Source: Ambrosia x helenae
Taxonomy: Eukaryota; Streptophyta; Magnoliopsida; Asterales; Asteraceae
Direction: 5' to 3'
Length of the DNA stretch: 64,000 nt
Assembly: GCA_030844895.1 (NCBI GenBank)
Contig: CM061228.1
Coordinates: 53,247,081-53,311,080 of the forward strand
Below the pieces are notes generated by a model. The model did no database searches. It saw only the letters and a list, made by a program, of their open reading frames with translations, and was not told the DNA's origin. This document shows, one piece after another, positions 55,603 through 64,000 of this stretch. The first letter of the stretch is position 1. The number at the start of each line of letters is the position of its first letter. Position numbers and translations under genes: made by a program.

Positions 55603-58600
55603 GGAGCTCCAGTTGGCCCTATTAGCAGTCTCTGGATTGTTGATAGTGGAGCTTCAGGCCACATGACGGGGGATTTGGCGTTGCTGTTCGATGTGAAGAA
55701 TATTAATGGAGGATATGTTGCGTTCGCGGGAAATAAAGGAGGATATATAACGATGGAAGGGAGCGTGAGTAATGGAGTTGTGACTTTCGAGCGGATATCT
55801 TATGTAAAGCAGATAGACTATAATCTGTTGAGTGTCAGTCAAATATGCGACAAACAATTTTCTGTGCATTTTGATGACAAATCCTGCTACATCCTCAAAC
55901 CGGGCTTCAAGATTCCAAAGGAGTGGGTTATGTTGATGGCACCTCGAGTCAACAATCTTTACATTCTTGATATGTCTAAGGCAATGACACCACAGGGACA
56001 GATAACATGCTTTCTTTCCAAGGCGACCGAAAAAGAATCAATAATGTGGCACCGCAGGATGGGGCACATTCATTTGAGGAAAATGAATCAGTTAGTGAGA
56101 AGTGGACTTGTCGATGGAGTAAACGTGAAACATTTCCATCTGAACGACAAGTGTGTGAGCTGCATGAAAGGAAAACAACACAGACAATCCCATAAATTGA
56201 AGAAAGTTAACTCTGTTGAGATGCCGCTTGAGCGATTGCACATGGACCTTTTTGGACCAGTCAAGCGCAAAAGTCATCTTGGAGAGCTTTATTGTTTAGT
56301 CGTCACTGATGACTATTCACGATTCTCATGGGTGATGTGTTTGAAGAACAAAAGCGACACCTTTACAAACTTACAAGTTCTGTTCACTCGGCTGGAAAAT
56401 ATCTACAACTTGAAGATCAAAAGAATCAGGAGTGACAACGGGACGGAGTTTAAAAATGCAAAGATGGATGAACTTTGTGAAAGCAAAGGAATTCATCATG
56501 AATATTCAGCTCCGTATACCCCGCAACAGAACGGTGTTGCTGAGAGAAAGAATAGGACTCTGATTGAGGCTGCAAGAACAATGCTCGCTGACTCACATCT
56601 TCCAGTAATGTTCTGGAATGAGGCGATTTATGCAGCTAATTACACATTAAATCGGGTTTTGACAGTGAAGAAGTTTGGAAAAACATCTTATGAGCTGTTA
56701 CACCGACGAAAGCCCAATTTAGAGTATCTAGAACCATTTGGGGCGCCATGTACGATGTTGAATCCAAGCGAGAAGTTTAGTCCTAAAGCTGAAGAGGGAT
56801 ATTTTGTTGGATATGCAACCCCGCTCAAACGGGTATTCAACAAGCGAACTCGTCAAGTGGAGGATTGGGCTAATGTGGAAGTTCAACGATACACACAAAA
56901 TTTGCAAGGTACGGGCCCTGATTGGATGTTTGATTACAAAGATTTCTTTGAATCATTCAATCTAGATAGCCTGGTTGAAGAAGCTGTGATCAGATTACTT
57001 TACGAATGTGAAAACGCGGCAACTTCACCGTTGATGCGTCCAATTACCGTAAATCCCCCACCAGCTTCTAGTGATACCAGTGTTCCTACACAAGAAGAAG
57101 AGTTGTTTCAAGAAGCTTCAACTTCATTAGACACTTCAGAATCTGAAGATGAACAATTTGAAGAAGCTGTTCTTGAAAATGCAGAAGACTTAGAAGAGCA
57201 AACTGTGAACCCAACACCAAATCCAGATGTTGCTTCATCGTCTAACACGGGTCATGATCAGGATGCTACAGAGAACTTGACTGCTCAGACGGGAGTGATT
57301 GTACCTGTTAATCCGGAATCTCGGATTCATCGTATTCACCCGCTGGAGCAAGTAATCGGTGATCCTGGTAGTGGAGTGATGACCAGAGGGCAGCTTAAAA
57401 GCGTTAATACGCCAGAGAGTTTTGGTGCTTTAGCATTGTATGCCAAAATTCAGAAATCTGGTGATCAAAATGATTGGTCGTTTGCATGTTACGTGTCCCA
57501 AGTAGAGCCAAGGACATACAAAGACGCTTTGCAAGAAGATGCCTGGGTTGAGGCAATGCAGGAAGAGTTATTGCAATTCCAGAAATTGGGAGTCTGGACG
57601 CTCACAGATTTGCCGCCGGGACGAAAGAAAATTGGCACTAAGTGGGTGTTTAAGTGCAAGAAGGATGACCGTGGGGTTATTGTAAGGAACAAAGCCAGAT
57701 TGGTTGTGCAGGGTTTCCATCAGATTGAAGGAATTGATTACAACGAAATCTATGCACCAGTAGCACGAATGGAAGCTATTCGGATGTTCCTTGCGTTTGC
57801 TTCGTATAAGAAATTCAAAGTCTATCAAATGGACGTCAAGAGCGCATTTCTGTATGGTAAAGTCAAGGAGGAGGTTTATGTCGGGCAACCACCGGGCTTT
57901 GAGGACCCAATCCACCGGGACAAGGTCTACGTGCTGAACAAAGCTTTATATGGTTTGCACCAGGCTCCAAGACAGTGGTACGAGGAGCTAAGTACATACC
58001 TCATCTCCAAAGGATTCAAGCGCGGCCTCGTCGATTGTACCCTCTTTACGAAAAAGACGGGAGATGACTTGCTTCTTGTACAGATTTACGTTGATGATAT
58101 TATATTTGGTTCAACTAACGAACTCTTGTGCAGGGAATTTGAAACTGTTATGCAGGAGAAGTTCGAAATGAGCGCTATGGGAGAAATGCAGTTTTTCCTC
58201 GGCTTACAGGTGGATCAAAGACCCGACGGGATCTTCATTCACCAGACAAAATATGTTGCCGACATCTTGAGCCGATTCCAGATGGAGGATTCTAAGCCGA
58301 TGGATACCCCGATACAACCCAATCACGGGATTGGAGTCGACGCTAAGGGGGAGCTGACAGATCCATTTACATACAGAGCAATCATCGGATCTCTGATGTA
58401 TTTGACAGCGTCTCGACCAGATATTATGTATGCAACGTGTCTCTGTGCGCGTTACCAATCGAAGCCGAAACAAAGTCATCTGACGGCGGTCAAGCGTATC
58501 CTTCGATATCTGAAGGGTTGTCCATCAAAAGGACTTTGGTACCCTAATGATGATGATTTTGATTTTATTGCTTTTAGTGATGCAGATTGGGGCGGCTGTG

Positions 58601-59034
58601 ACAAAGACAGCAAATCAACAACAGCCGGTTGCCAGTTTTTAGGGAGCAGGTTAATTACCTGGCAATGCAAGAAACAGACTTCCGTCGCACTATCTACATG
58701 TGAAGCCGAGTACATTTCAGCCTCGAGTTGCTGTTCGCAAGTGCTCTGGATCCAACAACAGATGGTCGATTACGGTTTGCAGTTTCTTAAAACCCCTATT
58801 CAATGTGACAACGAAGCCGCAATTGCTTTAACTAAAAATACTGAAAATCATTCTAAAGCTAAACATATCCGGATTAAATATCATTTTATCCGTGACTGTT
58901 ATGCTAAGGAATTGATTGACATGGTCAAAATCCATACTGACTACCAACGTGCAGATTTGTTTACAAAAGCTTTTGACAGATCCCGCTTTGAATATCTTTT
59001 GAAAGTAAACAATATAAAGGAAAAACAGGACTAA
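55603..59034 (+). CDS. Sirevirus Pol polyprotein (intact)
   Basis: Open from just after the gag TAA (55582) to TAA 59032, with no ATG near the front. It must be made by stop readthrough or splicing; the listed start is the codon after the acceptor. Residues counted from 55582: protease DSGASGHMTGD near 20; integrase zinc finger with WHRRMGHIHLRKM and CVSCMKGK near 155-195; integrase core Asp 221, Asp 287 and Glu 321 (DLFGP, SDNGTEF, NGVAERKN); reverse transcriptase from about 680 with QMDVKSAFLYG and catalytic YVDD at 835; RNase H from about 990 (SDADWGGCDKDSKST, STCEAEYI, CDNEAAIAL). All catalytic residues are present, so this copy could be enzymatically complete. Domain order (integrase before reverse transcriptase) is that of Ty1/copia. 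Confidence 0.95.
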   Translation, partial: GAPVGPISSLWIVDSGASGHMTGDLALLFDVKNINGGYVAFAGNKGGYITMEGSVSNGVVTFERISYVKQIDYNLLSVSQICDKQFSVHFDDKSCYILKPGFKIPKEWVMLMAPRVNNLYILDMSKAMTPQGQITCFLSKATEKESIMWHRRMGHIHLRKMNQLVRSGLVDGVNVKHFHLNDKCVSCMKGKQHRQSHKLKKVNSVEMPLERLHMDLFGPVKRKSHLGELYCLVVTDDYSRFSWVMCLKNKSDTFTNLQVLFTRLENIYNLKIKRIRSDNGTEFKNAKMDELCESKGIHHEYSAPYTPQQNGVAERKNRTLIEAARTMLADSHLPVMFWNEAIYAANYTLNRVLTVKKFGKTSYELLHRRKPNLEYLEPFGAPCTMLNPSEKFSPKAEEGYFVGYATPLKRVFNKRTRQVEDWANVEVQRYTQNLQGTGPDWMFDYKDFFESFNLDSLVEEAVIRLLYECENAATSPLMRPITVNPPPASSDTSVPTQEEELFQEASTSLDTSESEDEQFEEAVLENAEDLEEQTVNPTPNPDVASSSNTGHDQDATENLTAQTGVIVPVNPESRIHRIHPLEQVIGDPGSGVMTRGQLKSVNTPESFGALALYAKIQKSGDQNDWSFACYVSQVEPRTYKDALQEDAWVEAMQEELLQFQKLGVWTLTDLPPGRKKIGTKWVFKCKKDDRGVIVRNKARLVVQGFHQIEGIDYNEIYAPVARMEAIRMFLAFASYKKFKVYQMDVKSAFLYGKVKEEVYVGQPPGFEDPIHRDKVYVLNKALYGLHQAPRQWYEELSTYLISKGFKRGLVDCTLFTKKTGDDLLLVQIYVDDIIFGSTNELLCREFETVMQEKFEMSAMGEMQFFLGLQVDQRPDGIFIHQTKYVADILSRFQMEDSKPMDTPIQPNHGIGVDAKGELTDPFTYRAIIGSLMYLTASRPDIMYATCLCARYQSKPKQSHLTAVKRILRYLKGCPSKGLWYPNDDDFDFIAFSDADWGGCDKDSKSTTAGCQFLGSRLITWQCKKQTSVALSTCEAEYISASSCCSQVLWIQQQMVDYGLQFLKTPIQCDNEAAIALTKNTENHSKAKHIRIKYHFIRDCYAKELIDMVKIHTDYQRADLFTKAFDRSRFEYLLKVNNIKEKQD

Positions 59035-59081
59035 TCGGCTCCTCGGTTTATCATTTTTCGTTTTTAGTTTTAGTTTTAAAG

Positions 59082-59211
59082 TTTTGCTAATTGGGAATTT
59101 CTTTTTGCTAATTGGGAATTTCTCTTTACTATCATAATCCTCAAAGAAGTTGATGCTTTCGAGGGGGTTGTTTAATCCTCAAAGAAGTTGATGCTTTCAA
59201 GTGGATTGTTT
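59082..59211. repeat. Two short tandem duplications after pol
   Basis: A 21-bp unit (TTTTGCTAATTGGGAATTTC) twice at 59082-59122 and a 38-bp unit (starting AATCCTCAAAGAAG) twice at 59136-59211. Confidence 0.85.
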
Positions 59212-59270
59212 CTTTCAAATTTTTGTTTTGTTTTTCAGACATATTAAAAACCCAAAAATATGTTCTTTAT

Positions 59271-59282
59271 TTTAGGGGGAGT
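59271..59282 (+). other. Internal polypurine-tract-like site 1
   Basis: TTTAGGGGGAGT, 240 bp after the pol stop. Resembles the tract before Sirevirus 3' LTRs but is not followed by an LTR. Confidence 0.45.
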
Positions 59283-60490
59283 CATTTAATCAGAAAAACC
59301 TAAAACATTGAAAAATTTTCAAAATACCTAAAAAAATTAGAAAAACCCAAAATGATTTCCTGGATAAAAAGAGGAAATGATAGTACATCAGTGGGGATCT
59401 GACACAGGCTAAAGAATTGTATAGTTTTAATGAGACGTATGTTGATTACGTGTGATATGCTGATAGGCTTTGTAGACTTTATATTGCGTGCATTAGTGAT
59501 ACAAACATAACAAACTACGCGTTTGTGGATGAACACCTCATGGGCATATGGTCTTAGTACCGTAATTTCGTTTGATAGGGTGTTTGTACAAAACTCGGAG
59601 GTTTAGGGTCGTTATGTTATTAGTTGTCTGGGGATAGCCTATCTGATCTTCTGCTGTAAGTCATTACGGACCTAGATCAGACAGGATGTCTTTATAAAAG
59701 AGCTTTATGCCAAAACCTAAAGTTACCGAATTGAGGAACTTTCCATGTTATATGATGATCAAAGATTATCTATAATATCGTATTGATCATTGATGCAAAT
59801 CATGATTAATATCAGTCCTCAACCTGGTATGGTGCATATGTTACTTTGCTGCATTAATTTGCTGACCTGTATACCTCTATGCATTATATCTTGTACAATT
59901 ACAGACGACAAAAGCATAATCACGCTTTACAATGAGTCTTTGTGCAGATTACTTCTTGATACGGGAGTATGTCGTGTGTGTGGGAACCACAATGTGTTAG
60001 TCTAATACATCTAATTCGTATCATTTTAAAGCATTGCGTATTTGTCTGCATGTGAGCTTATGTGGACAACAATATCAGCAATTGCCGTGTCACATATTGT
60101 TTCTAATGATAATATTGAACCAGATCTACGCTGTGTTCAGATTTCTCAGAAAACTGATATGATCCTCTTACCGGAAATCACAAAATGTTTACTGCTTTCA
60201 TTTACTTTAATGCATTTTACTTTGTTGCATTTTACTTTTATTGTCAAAAAGTTACAAAATCCAAAAAGATTTTAGGTGTGTTTTGATATAAATTTCAGAA
60301 AATCCAAAAGATTTGCATTTCTACTTTATTTTTGATATCCGGGGATGCTTGATGGTCAATTTCTGAGATTTGATAACACCATCTGGACTTTGTGACATTC
60401 AAAATGTGAAAATTTGAGTTTTGGAAGTTTAACGGATTGAAAAATGTTGAACGGGATTCGAATTCGTGATTTGGCGAAATTTTCAGTTTT
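59283..60490 (+). other. Sirevirus pol-ORF3 spacer, left part
   Basis: No conserved frame or repeat seen; only short chance frames. AT-rich non-coding element DNA. Confidence 0.5.
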
Positions 60491-60497
60491 TCCATTT

Positions 60498-60744
60498 CAC
60501 ATTCGCCCCTTAATTGGGTCGAATGTGGAAAAACTATCAAGTTCGACCGTTTTTGATCTGGGCGAAGGTGGTTATTTTCACTTCCGGGTGACTTTTCCAC
60601 TTCCGGGTATCATATTCCACCTTCGGGCCTTTAATTAGGGGCGAAGGTGGACAATATTCACATTCGTGTCTTTCACTAGGGGCGAATGTGGAATTAACCC
60701 ACATTCGTCCATTTCATTCGGGCGAATGTGACCCTTTATAAATA
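60498..60744 (+). promoter_or_regulatory. LTR-like internal promoter upstream of ORF3
   Basis: Four hairpins with TTCG/CGAA arms: 60498-60527 (CACATTCG/CGAATGTG), 60617-60650 (CCACCTTCG/CGAAGGTGG), 60659-60690 and 60700-60730 (both CACATTCG/CGAATGTG). TATAAATA at 60737-60744 begins 6 bp after the last one. This is the same layout and spacing as in the Sirevirus LTRs, placed about 730 bp before the ORF3 ATG. Confidence 0.6.
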
Positions 60745-61001
60745 GACCAGTCACCTTCGATTCCTCATTCTGAAATTTTTTCAAATATTCTTTCATAACA
60801 AGACCTTGTTGCTTGTGTTTTTCTTGACTCACTGATTTGTTCCCGTGTTATTGCTGATCATTTTAAGCATAATCTTGCAGGTAATGGTTAACAAACCAGA
60901 TCAGATTTGACCGATAAAGGACCGGGACCTAGGGTTTTATAACTGGGGATTTTTGTTGATTGTTGATGAATAATTTTGATTGCCGATCAGTTTACATAGG
61001 T

Positions 61002-61014
61002 TTTAGGGGGAGAT
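61002..61014 (+). other. Internal polypurine-tract-like site 2
   Basis: TTTTAGGGGGAGA within the spacer, not followed by an LTR. Confidence 0.4.
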
Positions 61015-61228
61015 GGTGAAAGGAATTAGGAAAATAACATGTTTAGATGACAGTTTTGATTGATTGGACTCGATGAACCCTAATTCCATTTGAAAACCGA
61101 TGTAAATTGATGATTTGATAAAATTGGTTATAAACAAGTGTTAGTCGGCCCTGTTAGAACGTTTTAGAATCAAAATTACGGATTAAAACTAAACATGGCA
61201 GAATTTTAAATTTTTGGGGGAAAACTTT

Positions 61229-61469
61229 CCACCTTCGGTTGGTTAAACCGGGCGAAAGTGGAACGGGGTGGACGAAGGTATAACAAAAGGGACGAATGTG
61301 ACTTTTTGACAAGATCATTTTCACTTTCGTCCAGATATTTTCACCTTCGACCACAAAATCTCACATTCGGCCAATCTAAAAGGGGCGAATGTGCAGATGT
61401 GTTTTGACCAAAATTTTATATTTTTGTCGTTTTTGTGTTTTGACGCGTTTTATTGATTTTTATGCGCAG
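61229..61469 (+). promoter_or_regulatory. ORF3 leader with hairpins and splice acceptor
   Basis: A second group of TTCG/CGAA motifs (61229-61393), the clearest being 61362-61393 (CACATTCG/CGAATGTG). A T-rich tract and ATGCGCAG end at 61469, directly before the ORF3 ATG. Copy 1 has the same order before its ORF3. Confidence 0.5.
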
Positions 61470-64000
61470 ATGGCTGAACAACCAGAGAATATTGACACTC
61501 CAGCAGTGAATGTTGAGACTCCAGCAGAGATAGCTGTTCAAGATCCAGTTCCCGTAGCTGAAACATCTACACCGAGCAGTTGGCCGTTCGAAAGATCGCA
61601 CAACTGCTGTGCATATTTAGGAGACGTGGAGAAAAACACGGAGTTTACTGGTATTATTGAGTTTCTGAAGAGGAGCAGGATTGTACACGCTCTAGCCACA
61701 CCAACCATCATCTACAAGGACATAATAGAAGATTTCTACCAGAACGCTAAGTATGATTACTGGGATAATCAAACCATCATCAAGAGCAAGATTCAGGAGA
61801 TAGATATGTTCTTGACTGAAGCCGACATTCGGGAAGCTTTACAGATTAAGTTCGAAGATAGAGAAGATCCCAGGGAGTTATCTTGGACAGAACAAAAGGC
61901 GTGCTTCTTAAGGATGAAATACAAAGGTCCTATCACTGACGGATCGATGTATAAAGGGAAGCTGGGAGTGCAGTACAAGTACTTTGCACATGTTCTGATC
62001 CATGTCTTTGGATGTGTTAGTGGTGGCTATGACGTGATGAGGAAGAGTTTGAGCTCATTAATGGTTGCGTTGACACTCAACAAACCATTTAATGTGTCTG
62101 GGATGATACTTGACCACATGTTGGAGATGCTGAGGGGGATAAAGTTTAAGAAGTTCATGTTGTATGCAAGGTTTCTAATGATGATCTTTGATTACAAGTA
62201 TCCAATGCTGAAGAAGGATCCTACAATGATTCTAGGGCAAGATCACATGAACATTAGAACCTTGATGAGGATGAAAGGTTATAAGGGTGTAGCTGATAAT
62301 GAGAAACCACCCAATAGGAGATTGTTTGGCGCTTTGGCTCGTCCGGATTATACTGATCCAGGCAAGAACAAAGCGAGACATGATGATAGTGACTCAGATA
62401 ATGACGATCCCTTAGTGTATGCTGATTCAAGCACTAAGCGGAAGCGTCAAGTAGTCAATCCTGGAGCCAAAGGGAAGGGCAAAGGAAAGGCTATTGATCA
62501 GGGAAGCACAAAGCAACAGGCTGCTAGAAAGAAATCGACTGCGAAGAAAGGTTCGAGTTTGGTGGATGAAGAGTCTGTGGATTCGGAAGAGACTGAGGTT
62601 GATGAACAGTGGGATTCTGATGACGAGAACGTAAGGACCACCAAACGTAAGGCCACTATGGTTGGTGAGTCTGAATTATTGAATCAGTCGATAGAAGAGT
62701 CTGAGAGGAGAAGGAAATCGGTTGAAGATGAAGGTTTGGGAGTTGATTTAGCTGAGCTGAGTGTTGGTGACACTGTAGTTGTGAATTTGCCTAAGAAGTC
62801 AAAGAAACAAAAGACGATGGCAAAGAAATCTAGTGTGAAAGAACTGAGAGAGAAGGAATTAGCTCAGTTGTTGAAGGGTAAGAGATTGCCTGATGCTGGA
62901 ACACCTTCCAAGTTATCTTCACCAGTTGCTAAGAAGCAGAAGAAAGGAAAGGAGGCAGAGACTTTACCAATCGATCAGTTTAATATCGATATGGATAAAG
63001 TGCTCGAGATGTTTAAGAAGCCTCAAAAGGAGAAAGCTGTTGAAGTTGAGCCCTCCAGATCAAAGTCAAAGAAAATGACTGTTGATGATGATGTGATGAA
63101 ACAGGTCAATAAGAAGATGGAGGACATGATGAAGATGCTGATTGCTCAACAAGCTGAAATCACAAAATTCAAGCAGAATGAGGAGAAGATGCTCCAGATT
63201 GTAGTTGCTTCAAAAGCGAATCAGGATGATATTAATGAAAAGATTCAGTTGTTAGAAGCTAAGAATGAGAAGCTAGAGAGGAGATGTGATAGAAACAAGA
63301 ACAAGATAAAACTGATCAAGGCGGATAACAAAGAGTTAAAGAAGGAAAACAAACGCTTGTGTGGTTTGATTGAAGAGTTATATAGCAGAGCACCCCAATT
63401 GAAAGAGGGTGAGGAAGATGAAGAAGAAGATGAACAGAAGGTTGACTATGAGTATTCTGAATCAGAGAAAGAAGATGATGATGATGAAGAGGATGATGAG
63501 GGTTCGGATAAAAGTGATGATGACAACAATGATGATGATGATGACAATGATGATGATGATGATGGTGCTGAGGGTACAGGAAAGAAGAAAGGTGATGAGT
63601 TTAGTAGTGGAAGTGATCATGAAGGAGGAGATGATACTTCTAAGTTTAGTTATGAGAAGAGATCATCGCAGAAGAAGAAAGATACTGGAGAATCGAGTTC
63701 CAAGAAGAAAGGAGGAAATGTAGATTCGGATGAAAGTATCTTTTGGAACGAAAAGGTGAGATCTCTGTCTGACGATGCTAAACAGATATACAAGAATATG
63801 TTGGAGAAGAGGGAGTGGACCATTGAGTTCACTGGATGCTTCGCTGAAATATTCCAGACTGACAATCTGAGATATGAGCTGGAATATGAAGATCCAGATC
63901 TTGAAGAAGGGGAACTACCTGCGTCTGTGGCAAAAGAAATACTAGATGGTCTTGCACAGAGGGTAGGTAAGACATTTGAGGAGTTCATGATTGATGAATC
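61470..64000 (+). CDS. Sirevirus ORF3, unknown function, partial at window end
   Basis: ATG 61470 (MAEQPENIDTP) opens a frame with no stop for 843 codons to the window edge. Residues 48-270 form a conserved domain (SHNCCAYLGDVE, FLKRSR, GCVSGGYDVMRKSL, LYARFLMMIFDYKY) shared with copy 1 and, more distantly, with the copia-D third ORF. Then come basic clusters (KRKR near 324), an acidic/basic linker, a coiled coil at about 540-645, an Asp-rich tract (647-705) coded by GAT repeats, and a C-terminal domain from 750. The copy 1 homologue suggests a further region of about 270 residues or more beyond the edge. No signal peptide or membrane helix, so not a standard envelope; the basic clusters suggest a nuclear or nucleic-acid role, which is inference. 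Confidence 0.8.
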   Translation, partial: MAEQPENIDTPAVNVETPAEIAVQDPVPVAETSTPSSWPFERSHNCCAYLGDVEKNTEFTGIIEFLKRSRIVHALATPTIIYKDIIEDFYQNAKYDYWDNQTIIKSKIQEIDMFLTEADIREALQIKFEDREDPRELSWTEQKACFLRMKYKGPITDGSMYKGKLGVQYKYFAHVLIHVFGCVSGGYDVMRKSLSSLMVALTLNKPFNVSGMILDHMLEMLRGIKFKKFMLYARFLMMIFDYKYPMLKKDPTMILGQDHMNIRTLMRMKGYKGVADNEKPPNRRLFGALARPDYTDPGKNKARHDDSDSDNDDPLVYADSSTKRKRQVVNPGAKGKGKGKAIDQGSTKQQAARKKSTAKKGSSLVDEESVDSEETEVDEQWDSDDENVRTTKRKATMVGESELLNQSIEESERRRKSVEDEGLGVDLAELSVGDTVVVNLPKKSKKQKTMAKKSSVKELREKELAQLLKGKRLPDAGTPSKLSSPVAKKQKKGKEAETLPIDQFNIDMDKVLEMFKKPQKEKAVEVEPSRSKSKKMTVDDDVMKQVNKKMEDMMKMLIAQQAEITKFKQNEEKMLQIVVASKANQDDINEKIQLLEAKNEKLERRCDRNKNKIKLIKADNKELKKENKRLCGLIEELYSRAPQLKEGEEDEEEDEQKVDYEYSESEKEDDDDEEDDEGSDKSDDDNNDDDDDNDDDDDGAEGTGKKKGDEFSSGSDHEGGDDTSKFSYEKRSSQKKKDTGESSSKKKGGNVDSDESIFWNEKVRSLSDDAKQIYKNMLEKREWTIEFTGCFAEIFQTDNLRYELEYEDPDLEEGELPASVAKEILDGLAQRVGKTFEEFMIDE

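Larger units (their letters stand above)
25588..64000 (+). mobile_element. Sirevirus copy 2, split by two nested insertions
   Basis: 5' LTR, primer site, leader, gag (26766-27190 and 44671-48398) and pol (48421 to about 50340). Copia-D sits in gag and Sirevirus copy 4 in pol. The remaining pol, ORF3 and 3' LTR must lie to the right of the window. It carries several stop codons and frameshifts and is a dead copy. It was itself inserted in the gypsy-2 LTR; the last bases before it, TGGTG, are the likely target duplication. Confidence 0.8.
50340..64000 (+). mobile_element. Sirevirus copy 4, apparently intact, runs off window
   Basis: Inserted in pol of copy 2. In order: 5' LTR, primer site, leader, full gag, full pol, spacer and an ORF3 open to the window end. 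No disabling mutation is visible in more than 13 kb, apart from the shared gag TAA. The first bases of its LTR do not read TG clearly (TTCATCTGCATTTG against TGTTGATGCATTTG), so the exact insertion point is uncertain by a few bases. Confidence 0.9.

Noticed and set aside
61470..64000. Classical env-like glycoprotein
   Set aside because: No signal peptide or transmembrane stretch is visible in ORF3 of copies 1 or 4; it is highly charged.

Overview
This is plant nuclear DNA made almost entirely of nested transposable elements. The evidence is Ty1/copia and Ty3/gypsy LTR retrotransposons with plant-type tRNA-Met primer sites (TGGTATCAGAGC), CACTA-like DNA transposon ends, and a captured exon encoding the first 20 residues of a plant actin. 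I found no intact host gene, no rRNA or tRNA gene and no CRISPR array. The element families suggest a eudicot; from memory they resemble Asteraceae repeats, but this is not proven by the sequence.

Layout. Bases 1-13754: Sirevirus copy 1 (gag, a stub of pol, ORF3, 3' LTR). A CACTA-like insert (2010 to about 4335) lies in its protease region, and gypsy-1 (minus strand, 7051-12445) lies in its ORF3. Bases 13755-25587: gypsy-2 (minus strand), filled with CACTA-like DNA carrying the actin exon, a 12-bp minisatellite and a probable solo LTR. From 25588: Sirevirus copy 2 starts inside the gypsy-2 right LTR and runs past the window end. Its gag is split by copia-D (27191-44670, flanked by the 5-bp duplication CCTAT). 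Copia-D holds Sirevirus copy 3 (28934 to about 33766) and gypsy-3 (minus strand, about 33767-39103). The pol of copy 2 is split by Sirevirus copy 4 (about 50340 to beyond 64000), which is uninterrupted as far as it can be seen.

How the parts work together. Sirevirus copy 4 has a 5' LTR, primer site, leader, a 1349-codon gag with two zinc knuckles, one in-frame TAA, a 1150-codon pol (protease, integrase, reverse transcriptase, RNase H), a 2.4-kb spacer and a third ORF that is open for 843 codons to the window edge. ORF3 is related to the long third ORF of copia-D, is predicted soluble and is not a classical envelope protein.

Most interesting signals. (1) Short hairpins with arms TTCG/CGAA, whose outer stem bases covary, sit just upstream of the TATA box in four Sirevirus LTRs, in the Sirevirus pol-ORF3 spacer and in two gypsy LTRs. 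(2) The pol-ORF3 spacer looks like a second LTR-type promoter for ORF3. (3) The gag/pol junction carries a 3' splice-site-like sequence, with phase-0 donors in gag that would bypass the gag stop in frame. (4) An array of 4-bp mini-hairpins in the gypsy-1 LTR also shows compensatory changes.
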